A DNA stretch of 64,000 nt from Flavobacteriales bacterium (GCA_016713875.1 JADJOI010000003.1:3782001-3846000); one strand, 5' to 3'. Shown: positions 1 through 8,738, counted from the stretch's first letter. The notes: generated by a model not told the origin, from the sequence alone. Numbers and translations: made by a program.

Positions 1-883
1 TGATGAAGAGGTAGGCGTCCTTGTCGCTGCTGTCGCCGCGCTGCTGGCCGGGGCTGGTGGTCAGCTCGTTCACGTTGTCGCCCACGCCCAGGCTGGGGTC
101 GGCCATGTACACGCCCACATCGCCGCTCACCGCGCGGATGGCCTCGGGGTCGTAGTACACGGTGCTCACATCGTCGATGTAGTCGGTGAAGGTGGTGGTG
201 TGCTGCAGCTCCAGGCCCACGCTCCACTGCTTGGTGAGCGCCTTGCGGATGCCGAAGCCCATGGGCACGCAGAAGCCGAAGTTGCTGTACTCCTGCGCCC
301 CGCCCGGCAGGCCCTGTCCTTCGGTGCGCAGCGGCTTCAGGCGCACCCAGCTGTTGTTGAACTTGCCCCGCGGGTCGAAGTAGAAGCCGCCGACGCCGAT
401 GAAGCCGTACAGCCCCACCCGGCTCGCCTTCTGGCCCTTCACCCCGCGCAGGTCGTAGATGTGGCCGAGCTCCTCCTTGAAGGCGTGCAGCTCATACACC
501 ACGCTGAACTCGAACACATCGCTGCGGAAGTTGAGGTTCCGGTTGCGGCGGAAGGTCTCGGCGGTGAGGTTATCGTTGCCTGCGAGCACCCCATAGGTGA
601 GGGAGGTGCGCAGGGCCATCTTCTCGCGGAGGTAGTAGCGCCAGCCCAGGCTGAACGCCGGGCGTGTCTGGCTCACCTCCAGGTCCCAGATGAAGCTGGT
701 GCCGATCTGGTCGCGGCCGCCCAGCTCGCCCAGGAAGTTGGACGCGCCGAGCCCGATGGTGATCTCGTTGCGGTTGGTCTTCCAGTAGTTCGACTTGCGG
801 AAGTACTGGGCATGAAGGCCGGTGCCTCCCACGAGGCCCACCAGCAGCAGGACAGTGATGCGTAGCGCGTAGCGTCCCTTCAT
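1..883 (-). CDS. DUF6089 family outer-membrane protein (3' end outside window)
   Basis: The first 294 codons are open and the gene runs off the left edge. The start ATG at 883 is followed by a signal peptide (residues 1-26, hydrophobic core LLLVGLVGG, cleavage after HAQ). The mature part shows alternating amphipathic strands and short motifs such as NEITIGLGASNFLGELGG and GLYGFIGVGGFYF, which I recognise as the DUF6089 beta-barrel family found across Flavobacteriales. Family function is unknown; location should be the outer membrane. A promoter of Bacteroidota type lies 20 bp upstream of the start, which supports the chosen ATG. The plus-strand ORF covering the same bases is a shadow. Confidence 0.85.
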   Translation of the reverse strand, partial: MKGRYALRITVLLLVGLVGGTGLHAQYFRKSNYWKTNRNEITIGLGASNFLGELGGRDQIGTSFIWDLEVSQTRPAFSLGWRYYLREKMALRTSLTYGVLAGNDNLTAETFRRNRNLNFRSDVFEFSVVYELHAFKEELGHIYDLRGVKGQKASRVGLYGFIGVGGFYFDPRGKFNNSWVRLKPLRTEGQGLPGGAQEYSNFGFCVPMGFGIRKALTKQWSVGLELQHTTTFTDYIDDVSTVYYDPEAIRAVSGDVGVYMADPSLGVGDNVNELTTSPGQQRGDSSDKDAYLFI

Positions 884-903
884 GCGTGCACCCGGTTTCC
901 GTT

Positions 904-933
904 CAAATGTATCCGCTGGGGCGGAACGGCCAA
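904..933 (-). promoter_or_regulatory. Promoter of the DUF6089 gene
   Basis: On the minus strand TTGG (930-933) and TACATTTG (904-911) are separated by exactly 18 bp. This matches the Bacteroidota primary-sigma consensus (-33 TTTG, -7 TAnnTTTG) and places the transcription start about 15 nt before the ATG. Confidence 0.7.
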
Positions 934-1021
934 GTGACCGGAGGCCGTCCTATCCCCATAGACCTGTTGAAGGGCCAAAGGTTGCCTTTGTACGCGGGTC
1001 CGGCGGCCGGGTTCGGGCCCC

Positions 1022-1555
1022 TCAACGCCCTGCGAACCACCAGAGCACCACGCCGGCGCAGACCGAGACGTTGAGGGAGTGCTTGGCGCCGTGCTGGGGG
1101 ATCACCAGGCAGCCGTCACAGGCTTCGATCACCGCGTCGCTCACCCCGTGCAGTTCGTTGCCGAACACCAGGGCCAGCGGGGCGTCGGACGGATGAGCCA
1201 CCTCCGTCAAGGGCACCGCCCGAAGCGTCTGCTCCACGGCCAGCACCCGGTAGCCACGGGCCTGCAGGCGCCGAACGGCCTGGGCGGCATCGGGGGCATG
1301 CTCCCAGGGCACGGTGGCCGTGGCGCCCAGCGCGGTCTTCTCGATCTCGCGGTGGGGCGGCAGCGGGGTGAATCCACAGAGCGTGAGGCCCTCCAGGGCG
1401 AAGGCGTCGGCCGTGCGGAACACCGAGCCCACGTTGTGGCGGCTCCGCACATCGTCCAGCACCACGCGCACCGGCCTTCGTGGAGCGGCGCGGACCTGCT
1501 CCGGGCTGAGCCGGCCCAGCTCGTCGATGGCCAGTTTTCGGTCGTCCGTGGGCAT
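1022..1555 (-). CDS. SpoU/TrmH-family RNA 2'-O-ribose methyltransferase
   Basis: A 177-residue SPOUT methyltransferase that should transfer a methyl group from S-adenosylmethionine to a ribose 2'-OH in tRNA or rRNA. Motif 1 (N41-V-G-S-V-F-R47-T-A-D50), motif 2 (FGNELHGVS, about 131-139) and motif 3 (S160-L-N-V-S164) of the knotted SPOUT fold are all present. It has no N-terminal substrate-binding extension, so it is the short TrmH/TrmL-like type; the target nucleotide cannot be told from sequence. It is divergent from mutS with 86 bp between starts, and a candidate -7 box TATTTTCG lies at 1615-1622 on the minus strand. Confidence 0.85.
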   Translation of the reverse strand: MPTDDRKLAIDELGRLSPEQVRAAPRRPVRVVLDDVRSRHNVGSVFRTADAFALEGLTLCGFTPLPPHREIEKTALGATATVPWEHAPDAAQAVRRLQARGYRVLAVEQTLRAVPLTEVAHPSDAPLALVFGNELHGVSDAVIEACDGCLVIPQHGAKHSLNVSVCAGVVLWWFAGR

Positions 1556-1641
1556 GGATCGTGGATAACCGGAGGGGTGAGGGACGGCGGACGGGCCGTA
1601 CTTTTCCGGGCTGGCGAAAATAGGCGGCCGGCACGGTCACC

Positions 1642-4296
1642 ATGAGCAGGGCGGGGCGCGGCGAAACGCCGCTGATGCAGCAATACCAACGCATCAAGGG
1701 GCAATACCCCGATGCGGTGCTGCTGTTCCGCGTGGGCGATTTCTACGAGACCTTCGCCGACGATGCGGTGCGGGCGTCGCAGGTGCTGGGCATCACCCTC
1801 ACGCGCCGCAACAACGGCGCCGCCGGTGAAGTACCGCTGGCAGGCTTCCCCCACCACGCGCTGGAGACGTACCTGCCCCGCCTGGTGCGGGCGGGCCACC
1901 GGGTGGCCGTGTGCGACCAGTTGGAGGACCCCAAGCTGGCCAAGACCGTGGTGGAGCGCGGGGTCACCGAGGTGGTGACACCCGGTGTGGCCTTCAGCGA
2001 CCGGGTGGTGGACCACAGGAGCAACAACTGGCTGGCCGCCGTCTGCGCGCTCCGCGGACGCTACGGGGTGGCCTTCCTCGACATCACCACCGGCGAGTTC
2101 CTGGTGGGCGAGGAAGAGGGCGACGGCCTGCGCAAGTTCATGGAGGGCCATGCCCCCAGCGAGCTGCTGTATCCGCGTGGCGCCGACGACCCGTTGGTGC
2201 AGGAGCTCACAGCAGGCCAGTACAGCTATGCCCTGGAGGATTGGGTCTTCACGGACGACCTGTCCCGTGAACGCTTATTGCGGCAGTTCGGCACCACCAG
2301 CCTCAAGGGCTTCGGGGTGGAGGAGCTGCAGTTGGGCCAGCGGGCCGCGGGCGCGGTGCTGCACTACCTGGGCGACACCCGGCACGAGCGGCTGGCGCAC
2401 ATCACCACCCTGGCGCGCCTTCAGCCCGAGGCCCACGTGGGGCTCGACCGGTTCACGCTGCGCAACCTGGAGGTGGTGGCGCCCGTGAACGAAGGGGCCC
2501 GCACCCTGTGCGGTGTCCTGGACCGCTGCGCCACCCCGATGGGCTCGCGCCTGCTGAAACGCTGGCTCACCTTCCCGCTGGTGGACCGCGCCGCGATCGA
2601 CGCCCGGCACGCCGTGGTCGGCCAGGGAGTCGGCGACCAGCCGCTGCTGGAGCGTTGTGGTCCGCATCTACAGGCCATCGGCGATCTGGAACGGCTCGCC
2701 GGCAAGGCCGCCGCCGGGCGCATCAGCCCACGTGAGCTGAACCAGGTGCGGCTGGCCCTGGAGGCCGCCCAGGCGCTGCGCGATGAGCTGTCCAGGGCGG
2801 GCGGGGCCATGGCCACGGTCGCCGAAGGCATCGATGCCGACACCGCCCTGAGCGAGCAGTTGGCCCGCACCTTGGAGGCCGAGGCGCCTGCGGCCCTGGG
2901 CAAGGGCGGGGTCATCCGCGCCGGCATCGATGCCGAGCTCGATGAGCTGCGGCACGTGAGCGGCCACGCGAAGGACCTGCTGTTGGAAGCGCAGCAGCGC
3001 GAGAGCGAACGCACCGGCATTTCCTCCCTGAAGGTGGGCTTCAACAACGTGTTCGGCTACTACCTGGAGGTGCGCAACGCCCACAAGGCCAAGGTGCCGC
3101 CCGAATGGGTGCGCAAGCAGACGCTGGTGGGCGCCGAGCGCTACATCACCGACGAGCTGAAGGCGCTCGAGGAGCGGATCCTGGGCGCCGATGAGCGCAT
3201 CCTTGACCTGGAGGCGCGGCGCTTCGCCGAGCTGGTTGAGGCGGTGTGCGTGCGGATCCGTTCGGTGCAGGCCACCGCCTCGGCGGTGGCGGCCTTCGAT
3301 GTGCTGCGCGGCTTCGCGCTCACCGCGGTGCGCTGGGGCTATGCGCGTCCCGTGCTCGATGATGGCCGCACGATCGACCTGCGGGACGCGCGCCATCCGG
3401 TGATCGAACAGCAGCTTCCGCCCGGCGAGGCGTATGTGGCCAACGACCTGCTGTTGGACCCCGAAGAGCGCCAGCTGGTGGTGATCACCGGTCCCAACAT
3501 GAGCGGGAAATCGGCGCTTCTGCGGCAGACGGCGCTCATCGTGCTGATGGCCCAGGCGGGCAGCTTCGTGCCGGCGTCGGCCGCGCGCATCGGTGTGGTG
3601 GACCGCATCTTCACGCGGGTGGGGGCGAGCGACAACCTGAGCACCGGGGAGAGCACCTTCATGGTGGAGATGAACGAGACGGCGAGCATCCTCAGCAACC
3701 TCACGGCGCGGAGCCTTGTGGTGCTCGACGAGATCGGCCGCGGCACCAGCACCTACGACGGCATCTCCATCGCCTGGGCCATCGCCGAGCATCTGCACGA
3801 GCACCCGGGCCGGCCACGCACGCTGTTCGCCACGCACTACCACGAGCTGAACGAGATGGCGGCGACCTATCCGCGGATCCGCAATGCCAGCGTGGCGGTG
3901 CGCGAGGTGGACGGACGGGTGCTCTTCCTGCGCAAGCTGGTGCCGGGTGGCAGCGACCGCAGCTTCGGCATCCATGTGGCGCGCATGGCGGGCATGCCGC
4001 AGAGCGTGGTGCGGCGCGCGGAGAAGGTGCTGGCCCACCTGGAGCGCAGCCACTCGGGCGACCTCGGTGAACGGGAGGGCGGACTGCCTGTAGCTCCCGG
4101 CCGGCGGGCTGTGGACGGGCTGGACCGCGACCTGCAGCTGAGCTTCTTCCAGCTGGACGATCCGGCGTTGGAAGGCATCCGCGGGCAGTTGGAGGCGCTC
4201 GACATCGACACGCTGACGCCGGTGGAGGCCCTGCTGAAGCTCAGCGAGATCAAGCGGATGGCCGGTGCACGGTCGACGCAGCTGCGCAAGGCCTGA
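1642..4296 (+). CDS. mutS: DNA mismatch repair protein MutS
   Basis: An 884-residue MutS, normal length for the family. It recognises mismatches and small loops and recruits MutL. The mismatch-reading Phe-x-Glu is at F34-Y-E36. The connector, lever and clamp domains follow. The ATPase has Walker A GPNMSGKS at 617-624 and Walker B with D696-E697 followed by GRGTSTYDG. Near the C-terminus QLSFF resembles a beta-clamp-binding peptide, and the helix-turn-helix dimer region is intact. The ATG at 1642 gives the usual short N-terminus before LMQQY. No strong promoter is seen just upstream; TACTTTTC at 1599 is a weak -7 match. Confidence 0.97.
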   Translation: MSRAGRGETPLMQQYQRIKGQYPDAVLLFRVGDFYETFADDAVRASQVLGITLTRRNNGAAGEVPLAGFPHHALETYLPRLVRAGHRVAVCDQLEDPKLAKTVVERGVTEVVTPGVAFSDRVVDHRSNNWLAAVCALRGRYGVAFLDITTGEFLVGEEEGDGLRKFMEGHAPSELLYPRGADDPLVQELTAGQYSYALEDWVFTDDLSRERLLRQFGTTSLKGFGVEELQLGQRAAGAVLHYLGDTRHERLAHITTLARLQPEAHVGLDRFTLRNLEVVAPVNEGARTLCGVLDRCATPMGSRLLKRWLTFPLVDRAAIDARHAVVGQGVGDQPLLERCGPHLQAIGDLERLAGKAAAGRISPRELNQVRLALEAAQALRDELSRAGGAMATVAEGIDADTALSEQLARTLEAEAPAALGKGGVIRAGIDAELDELRHVSGHAKDLLLEAQQRESERTGISSLKVGFNNVFGYYLEVRNAHKAKVPPEWVRKQTLVGAERYITDELKALEERILGADERILDLEARRFAELVEAVCVRIRSVQATASAVAAFDVLRGFALTAVRWGYARPVLDDGRTIDLRDARHPVIEQQLPPGEAYVANDLLLDPEERQLVVITGPNMSGKSALLRQTALIVLMAQAGSFVPASAARIGVVDRIFTRVGASDNLSTGESTFMVEMNETASILSNLTARSLVVLDEIGRGTSTYDGISIAWAIAEHLHEHPGRPRTLFATHYHELNEMAATYPRIRNASVAVREVDGRVLFLRKLVPGGSDRSFGIHVARMAGMPQSVVRRAEKVLAHLERSHSGDLGEREGGLPVAPGRRAVDGLDRDLQLSFFQLDDPALEGIRGQLEALDIDTLTPVEALLKLSEIKRMAGARSTQLRKA

Positions 4297-4304
4297 TCCG
4301 CGCA

Positions 4305-4334
4305 TTGCATGGATCGAAGGACCGCCTATATTTG
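4305..4334 (+). promoter_or_regulatory. Promoter of tRNA-Gly
   Basis: TTGC (4305-4308) and TATATTTG (4327-4334) are 18 bp apart, an excellent match to the Bacteroidota -33/-7 promoter. The tRNA begins 30 bp downstream of the -7 box, and the promoter starts only 9 bp after the mutS stop codon. Confidence 0.8.
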
Positions 4335-4364
4335 CACCCCCGTCCGGCCGTGGACGGGTTTCAA

Positions 4365-4437
<73 letters not shown>

Positions 4438-4440
4438 CAC

Positions 4441-4477
4441 GATGCCTTCGCCACCTGGCGGGGGCATCGCTATTTTC
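4441..4477 (+). terminator. Intrinsic terminator of tRNA-Gly
   Basis: A 12-bp stem (4441-4452 with 4457-4468, two G-T pairs) with loop ACCT is followed by GC and a T-rich run (TATTTTC, 4471-4477). It begins 3 bp after the tRNA. The ATG at 4442, used as the default start of the next CDS, lies inside this stem, which makes that start doubtful. Confidence 0.65.
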
Positions 4478-5323
4478 GGGAGTTCCCTTCCGCCGGCGCC
4501 GCGCCGGCGGTATGCTGGCAACGCGGTGAACTTCCTGCTCACCGACCGCCTGGCCCGGCGCGCCGGAGCCAGCCTGCGCCTGCGCATCGACGACCTCGAT
4601 GCCGAACGGGAGCGCCCGACCTATGTGCAGGACATCTTCGAAGGCCTGGCGTGGCTGGGCATCCGTCCGGACGTGGGCCCGCGCGATGCCGAGGACCACC
4701 GCCTGCACGGGTCGCAACAGCTCCGGATCCCGCGCTACCGGGAGCTGGCCGATGCCCTGCGGTCCGCAGGTGAGGTGTACGCGTGCGGTTGTTCGCGCCA
4801 GCAACGGGCGACCCTGTTGGCGGCGGGTGTCACCACCTGCGGCTGCCGCACCGCCGGGTCCGACCTGGATGATGGGACCCTGGCATGGCGGGTGCGGATC
4901 CCTGAGGACGCCGAGGTGACCGTCCACGGCCTGTTCGGTCCGGCCCGCAGCGAGCGGCCGTTCGCGTGGCTGCCGGACCCGGTGGTGATGCTGCGGGCAC
5001 AGGATGGGCGCCCCCGCCGACCAGCGTATCAGCTAGCCTCCCTGGCGGATGACGTGGACCACGACATCACGTTCATCGTGCGTGGCGAGGACCTCTTCCC
5101 CAGCACCTTGGTGCAGCTCCATCTGGCGCGCGTGTTGGGGCTGTCCGCGTTCGCGGCCGTACGGTTCCTGCACCACCCGCTGCTCACGGACGACCGCGGG
5201 GCCAAGCTCAGCAAATCGGAAGGGGCGACCAGCCTGCGCGCCATGCGCCTCGCGGGTCACGGACCGCAGACCCTGATCGCTGAGGCTGACGCGATGCTCA
5301 GGCAGCTTGCCGCCGGGGCCTGA
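4442..5323 (+). CDS. GluQ-like glutamyl-tRNA synthetase paralogue, start uncertain
   Basis: About 293 residues resembling the catalytic domain of class I glutamyl synthetases without an anticodon-binding domain, as in GluQ, which glutamylates queuosine on tRNA-Asp. Seen: an SLPPAP stretch comparable to the usual APTPSG, then GNAVNFLLT, LRIDDLD, VRGEDL and an intact KMSKS-type KLSKS. The HIGH motif, expected as LHxGN, reads RYAGN, so the ATP-binding His is Tyr and one residue seems missing before it. The only in-frame ATG (4442) is inside the tRNA terminator; no other ATG, GTG or TTG precedes the conserved part. TATTTTCG at 4471 may be its -7 box. Its end overlaps the convergent desaturase gene by 26 bp. 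It may be inactive or its N-terminus misread. Confidence 0.7.
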   Translation: MPSPPGGGIAIFGSSLPPAPRRRYAGNAVNFLLTDRLARRAGASLRLRIDDLDAERERPTYVQDIFEGLAWLGIRPDVGPRDAEDHRLHGSQQLRIPRYRELADALRSAGEVYACGCSRQQRATLLAAGVTTCGCRTAGSDLDDGTLAWRVRIPEDAEVTVHGLFGPARSERPFAWLPDPVVMLRAQDGRPRRPAYQLASLADDVDHDITFIVRGEDLFPSTLVQLHLARVLGLSAFAAVRFLHHPLLTDDRGAKLSKSEGATSLRAMRLAGHGPQTLIAEADAMLRQLAAGA

Positions 5324-6071
5324 CCTCGCTAAAGGGCACGGCGGCCGGCCGAAGCCGGATGATCCGCAGGCCGTTCAGCACCCGGATGATGGGCCAGGTG
5401 GGGTCGAACTCCCACCACTTGGCCGCGAAGTTGGCCCGTCCGCTCTGCGCATGGTGATTGTTGTGCAGGCCTTCGCCCATCACGAGCACTTCCACGGGCC
5501 ACATGTTGCGGCTGGTGTCGCTCACCTCGTAGTTGCGGTACCCGTACTTGTGGGCGTACCAGTTGATGATGGCTCCATGCAGCGGGCCCATCACGTAGTG
5601 CAGCGGCAGCAGCGGATACCACCACAGGCTGGGGGCGAAGACCACATAGAAGGCCGTGTAGCATAGGATCCAGGCGATGCGGGTGGGCCACGCGTCGGCG
5701 AACACCTCGAACGCGCGCCATTGGGGCACCCCTTTGGTGAAGCGTTCCTCCACCGACATCGACCGGTCGAACAGTTGGTGGTAGATGGTCTTGGTGCGCC
5801 ACATCATGCTGAACAGGCTGGGGTCGTACTTCGGGGAGTGCGGGTCCTGCTCGGTGTCCGCGTAGGCGTGGTGAAGCCGGTGCAGCACTCCGTAGGCGTA
5901 TGGGCTCAGGTAGCTGCTGCCCTGGGCGATGAAGGTGAGCACGTGGAACGCCTTCTCCCAGAAGGGGCTCATCGTGAACATGTGGTGCGCGGCATAGCGG
6001 TGCAGGTAGAAGGTCTGCACGAAGAGGCTCAGGTACCAGTGGAGGATGAAGAAGAGGAGGATCGCGGTCAT
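5298..6071 (-). CDS. Membrane fatty-acid (acyl-CoA type) desaturase
   Basis: A 257-residue integral membrane di-iron desaturase that inserts a cis double bond in acyl chains and so tunes membrane fluidity. The three histidine boxes are clear: HRYAAH at 24-29, HRLHH at 64-68 and HNNHH at 203-207. Hydrophobic segments flank the boxes (2-23, about 42-62 and two around 130-170). The length is slightly short for the family but nothing essential is missing. A -7-like box TACCTTCG lies 9-16 bp upstream of the ATG. It is convergent with, and overlaps, the GluQ-like gene. Confidence 0.9.
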   Translation of the reverse strand: MTAILLFFILHWYLSLFVQTFYLHRYAAHHMFTMSPFWEKAFHVLTFIAQGSSYLSPYAYGVLHRLHHAYADTEQDPHSPKYDPSLFSMMWRTKTIYHQLFDRSMSVEERFTKGVPQWRAFEVFADAWPTRIAWILCYTAFYVVFAPSLWWYPLLPLHYVMGPLHGAIINWYAHKYGYRNYEVSDTSRNMWPVEVLVMGEGLHNNHHAQSGRANFAAKWWEFDPTWPIIRVLNGLRIIRLRPAAVPFSEVRPRRQAA

Positions 6072-6079
6072 GGTCGGCG

Positions 6080-6087
6080 CGAAGGTA
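6080..6087 (-). promoter_or_regulatory. Candidate -7 box of desaturase gene
   Basis: TACCTTCG on the minus strand, one base off TAnnTTTG, 8 bp before the ATG. No clear -33 box is seen at the expected distance. Confidence 0.35.
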
Positions 6088-6138
6088 GCCGTGCGCGATG
6101 GGGCCCCGTGTGAGGGGCGTCAGTCGACGGAGGGCGGC

Positions 6139-6750
6139 TCAGGGAAGGTGGGTCCGGTCGGGCAGTCGATGGCCTTCCGGGCCGGGCAGCAGTTCCTGAT
6201 GCTCGACCACCGGGAAGCCGAACAGCCCGTCGTGGAAGGTGGTGCGGAGCCGGTGGGCGGACCATACGGCCGGGTCGAGGGGGGCCATGCGCAGCTTGTG
6301 CGGGAAGTCGGCATACGCACCGCCTTCGAGGTGCAGGAGCAGGCCATCAATGTCAGCGCGTCGCTCGACGCCCAGGATGCGGAGCTCTTCCACCCGTTCG
6401 CGACCCACCATGCGATTGAGGCTGAGCACCAGAAGGCCCAGCAGGGGCAGCCCGCCGAAGAGCCCGGCGATGAAAGAGGCCCAGGGTCCGAAGCGGTGGC
6501 GGCGGTCCAGCAGGAGGGCCACCACGGCGATGAGTGCCACGAGCGCACCGAGCAAGCGCAGCCAGCCGTCGGTGGTCAGCAGGGTGGGAGCGGCCAGCAC
6601 GAACACACAGGGCACACCGATGAACCAGATGGGGATGAGGTGGCCCCAACGGAGCCGGTGGAGGGGCGAGGGCGATGCTGTCGAGCGCAGTGCGGTGGCT
6701 CCTCCGGCCGTGGTCGACGAGCGGGGCTTGGGACGATGCGCGGGCAGCAT
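6139..6750 (-). CDS. Hypothetical membrane protein
   Basis: A 203-residue protein I do not recognise. From the ATG at 6750 it has a basic, serine-rich N-terminus (residues 1-34), then three hydrophobic segments: one starting LIPIWFIGVPCV, one starting WLRLLGALVALIAVV, and one starting FIAGLFGGLPLLGLL. A soluble C-terminal part of about 90 residues follows, rich in charged residues and His. The longer upstream ORF reads through the end of dnaJ in another frame and is not the likely start. TATCTTGC at about 6759-6766 is a weak -7 box. It sits 35 bp downstream of the dnaJ stop, so it could also be read through from grpE-dnaJ. Confidence 0.6.
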   Translation of the reverse strand: MLPAHRPKPRSSTTAGGATALRSTASPSPLHRLRWGHLIPIWFIGVPCVFVLAAPTLLTTDGWLRLLGALVALIAVVALLLDRRHRFGPWASFIAGLFGGLPLLGLLVLSLNRMVGRERVEELRILGVERRADIDGLLLHLEGGAYADFPHKLRMAPLDPAVWSAHRLRTTFHDGLFGFPVVEHQELLPGPEGHRLPDRTHLP

Positions 6751-6785
6751 GGGGCCGAAGCAAGATAGGCACCGGCCTCGCCCGC

Positions 6786-7916
6786 TCAGTGGCCGAACAT
6801 CTCCCGCACGCGCTCGAAGAAGCCCTTGTCCTTGGCGGTGGGCCGCGGTTGGAAACCGGGGCTTTGCCGCAGCTTCTCCAAGGCGTCGCGCTCGGCCTTG
6901 GTGAGGTCCGTGGGCGTCCACACGGCCACATGCACCAGGAGGTCGCCGGGGCCATGGCCGTTGAGGCCGGGCAGTCCCTTGCCGCGCAGGCGCAAGGTGT
7001 GGTTGCTCTGGGTGCCGGGTTCGATCTTCACCTTGGCGCGGCCCTGCACCAAGGGCACCTCGATGGTGGTGCCGAGCGCGGCGTCGGGCATGCTGATGAA
7101 GGCTTCATGGTGCAGGTGCAGGCCATCGCGCTTCAGGTCGGGATGGGCCTCTTCCTCGATCACCACCAGGAGGTCGCCCGGCACACCGCCGGCCGGGGCT
7201 TCGTTGCCCATGCCGCTGATGTTGAGCTGCATGCCCTCCTCCACGCCGGCGGGGATCCGGATGGGCACCACCACCTCCTCGCGCACAAGGCCGTGCTCGT
7301 CGCTGCCCGGGGCCCGCTTGCTCACGGTCTGGCCGATGCCGCCGCAGGCCGGGCAGGTGCTCACGGTCTGCATGGCGCCCAGGAAGGTGCTCTGCACGCG
7401 CGTCACCTGGCCGGTGCCTTTGCAGGTGCCGCAGACGCCGTACTCGCTGCCCTTGCCGCGCACCAGCTTGGTCACCTTGATCTTCTTCTCCGCGCCGAGG
7501 GCGATCTCCTCCAGGGTGAGCTTCAAACGCACCCGGAGGTTGCTGCCCTTGATGACCCGGCCACCACGCCCGCGTCCGCCTCCGAAGCCTCCGAAGGCAC
7601 CGCCGCCGAAGGCCTCACCGAAGATGTCGCCGAAGTGGCTGAAGATGTCGTCCATCGACATGCCACCGGCATGGCCGCCGCCTCCGAAGCCGCCCGGGGC
7701 CTGATGGCCGAAGCGGTCGTAGCGGGCCTTCTTCTCGGGGTCGCTGAGGATCTCGTAGGCCTCGGCGGCCTCCTTGAACTTCTCCTCGGCGGCTTTGTCG
7801 CCCGGGTTCTTGTCCGGGTGGAACTTGATGGCCTGCTTGCGGTAGGCCTTCTTGATCTCGTCGGCGCTCGCGGTGCGGGCCACGCCCAGGACCTCGTAGG
7901 GATCGCGCTTGCTCAT
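6786..7916 (-). CDS. dnaJ: Chaperone DnaJ (Hsp40) with a two-repeat zinc finger
   Basis: A 376-residue type I Hsp40 that stimulates DnaK ATPase and delivers unfolded proteins. The J domain (1-70) has HPD at 33-35. A Gly/Phe-rich segment covers about 74-120. The zinc region keeps only two CxxCxGxG repeats, C162-C165 and C188-C191; repeats 1 and 4 of the canonical four are replaced by VRGKGSEYG and RAPGSDEHG. In E. coli DnaJ repeats 1+4 and 2+3 each bind one zinc, so exactly one zinc site is lost. As I recall, flavobacterial DnaJ proteins share this. The substrate-binding C-terminal domains are complete. It lies 46 bp downstream of grpE, as an operon. Confidence 0.95.
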   Translation of the reverse strand: MSKRDPYEVLGVARTASADEIKKAYRKQAIKFHPDKNPGDKAAEEKFKEAAEAYEILSDPEKKARYDRFGHQAPGGFGGGGHAGGMSMDDIFSHFGDIFGEAFGGGAFGGFGGGRGRGGRVIKGSNLRVRLKLTLEEIALGAEKKIKVTKLVRGKGSEYGVCGTCKGTGQVTRVQSTFLGAMQTVSTCPACGGIGQTVSKRAPGSDEHGLVREEVVVPIRIPAGVEEGMQLNISGMGNEAPAGGVPGDLLVVIEEEAHPDLKRDGLHLHHEAFISMPDAALGTTIEVPLVQGRAKVKIEPGTQSNHTLRLRGKGLPGLNGHGPGDLLVHVAVWTPTDLTKAERDALEKLRQSPGFQPRPTAKDKGFFERVREMFGH

Positions 7917-7962
7917 GTCGTCATTTCATCTCGGTCTCGCCTGGGCGGATGATGAGGCGCCC

Positions 7963-8634
7963 TTACTCGCCGACCACCACCTTGGCATAGCGGATCACCT
8001 TGTCGTGCAGGGTGTAGCCGTTCTCCACCACATCCAGCACCCGGCCCTTCAGCTCGGGGCTCGGGGCCGGGGCCTTGGTGATGGCCTCGTGGCGGTCCAC
8101 ATCGAACGGCTGGCCCTTCACCTCGGACATCGGCTTCACGCCCTGGCTGCCGAGGATGTGCAGCAACTTGTTCTGGATGAGGTGGAAGCCCTCTTTCACC
8201 ACGGCCAGGTCCTCGGTGCGTACGTTGTTGGCGATGGCGCGCTCCATGTCGTCCAGCACGGGAAGCACGTTCTTCAGGGCGTTCTCGGCCGCGAACTGGA
8301 TCAGGTCGAGGCGTTCACGGGCCGTGCGCTTGCGGAAGTTGTCGAAGTCGGCATTGAGCCGCAGCCACTTGTCCTTCAGGTCGGCCGCTTCGGCCATGGC
8401 CTGGTCCAGTTCGGCCTGGAGGGTGTTGATGTCCTCGCGGCCGTCGGCCTCCGCATCGTGCATCACATGCTCGGCGGCGGCTTCCGATGCAGCGGTCAAC
8501 GCATCCTTGCGCGCCTCATCGGCCGCATCGGCGGGCAGTGCGTGTGTGGTCGGTTTGGCAGGATGTTCTGCCTCGGCGGCGGCTTGAGGGCGGTCCGTCA
8601 TGGGTTTCCGGGCTTTTCCGAAGATGCGGCGCAT
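7963..8634 (-). CDS. grpE: Nucleotide exchange factor GrpE
   Basis: A 223-residue GrpE, the ADP-release factor for DnaK. Residues about 1-75 are an Ala/Glu-rich flexible tail, followed by a long helix (about 76-135) used for dimerisation and a C-terminal beta domain with the signature around VKPMSEVKGQPFD, HEAI and GYTLHDKVIRYAKVVV. An alternative start is Met12 (8601). It leads the grpE-dnaJ pair. The upstream 60 bp contain no convincing TAnnTTTG box, nor did I see a CIRCE element, so heat-shock control cannot be read from this sequence. Confidence 0.95.
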   Translation of the reverse strand: MRRIFGKARKPMTDRPQAAAEAEHPAKPTTHALPADAADEARKDALTAASEAAAEHVMHDAEADGREDINTLQAELDQAMAEAADLKDKWLRLNADFDNFRKRTARERLDLIQFAAENALKNVLPVLDDMERAIANNVRTEDLAVVKEGFHLIQNKLLHILGSQGVKPMSEVKGQPFDVDRHEAITKAPAPSPELKGRVLDVVENGYTLHDKVIRYAKVVVGE

Positions 8635-8688
8635 GGGTCAAGGACGATGCCGAGGGTGGGACTGGGGACAAAATGACAGGAGGGCCGG

Positions 8689-8720
8689 CAACGAAAGAGC
8701 CCCGCCATGGCGGGGCCCTT
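8689..8720 (-). terminator. Intrinsic terminator after thioredoxin-like gene
   Basis: An 18-bp perfect palindrome (8699-8716, GCCCCGC arms around CATG) is followed on the minus strand by CTCTTTCGTT. It begins about 20 bp after the stop codon at 8739 and would insulate grpE from the upstream gene. Confidence 0.7.
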
Positions 8721-8738
8721 CAGGGTCGTTCACGAGGC

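Noticed and set aside
200..865. A 221-codon plus-strand ORF at the left edge
   Set aside because: Antisense to the DUF6089 gene, which has a signal peptide, promoter and family motifs.
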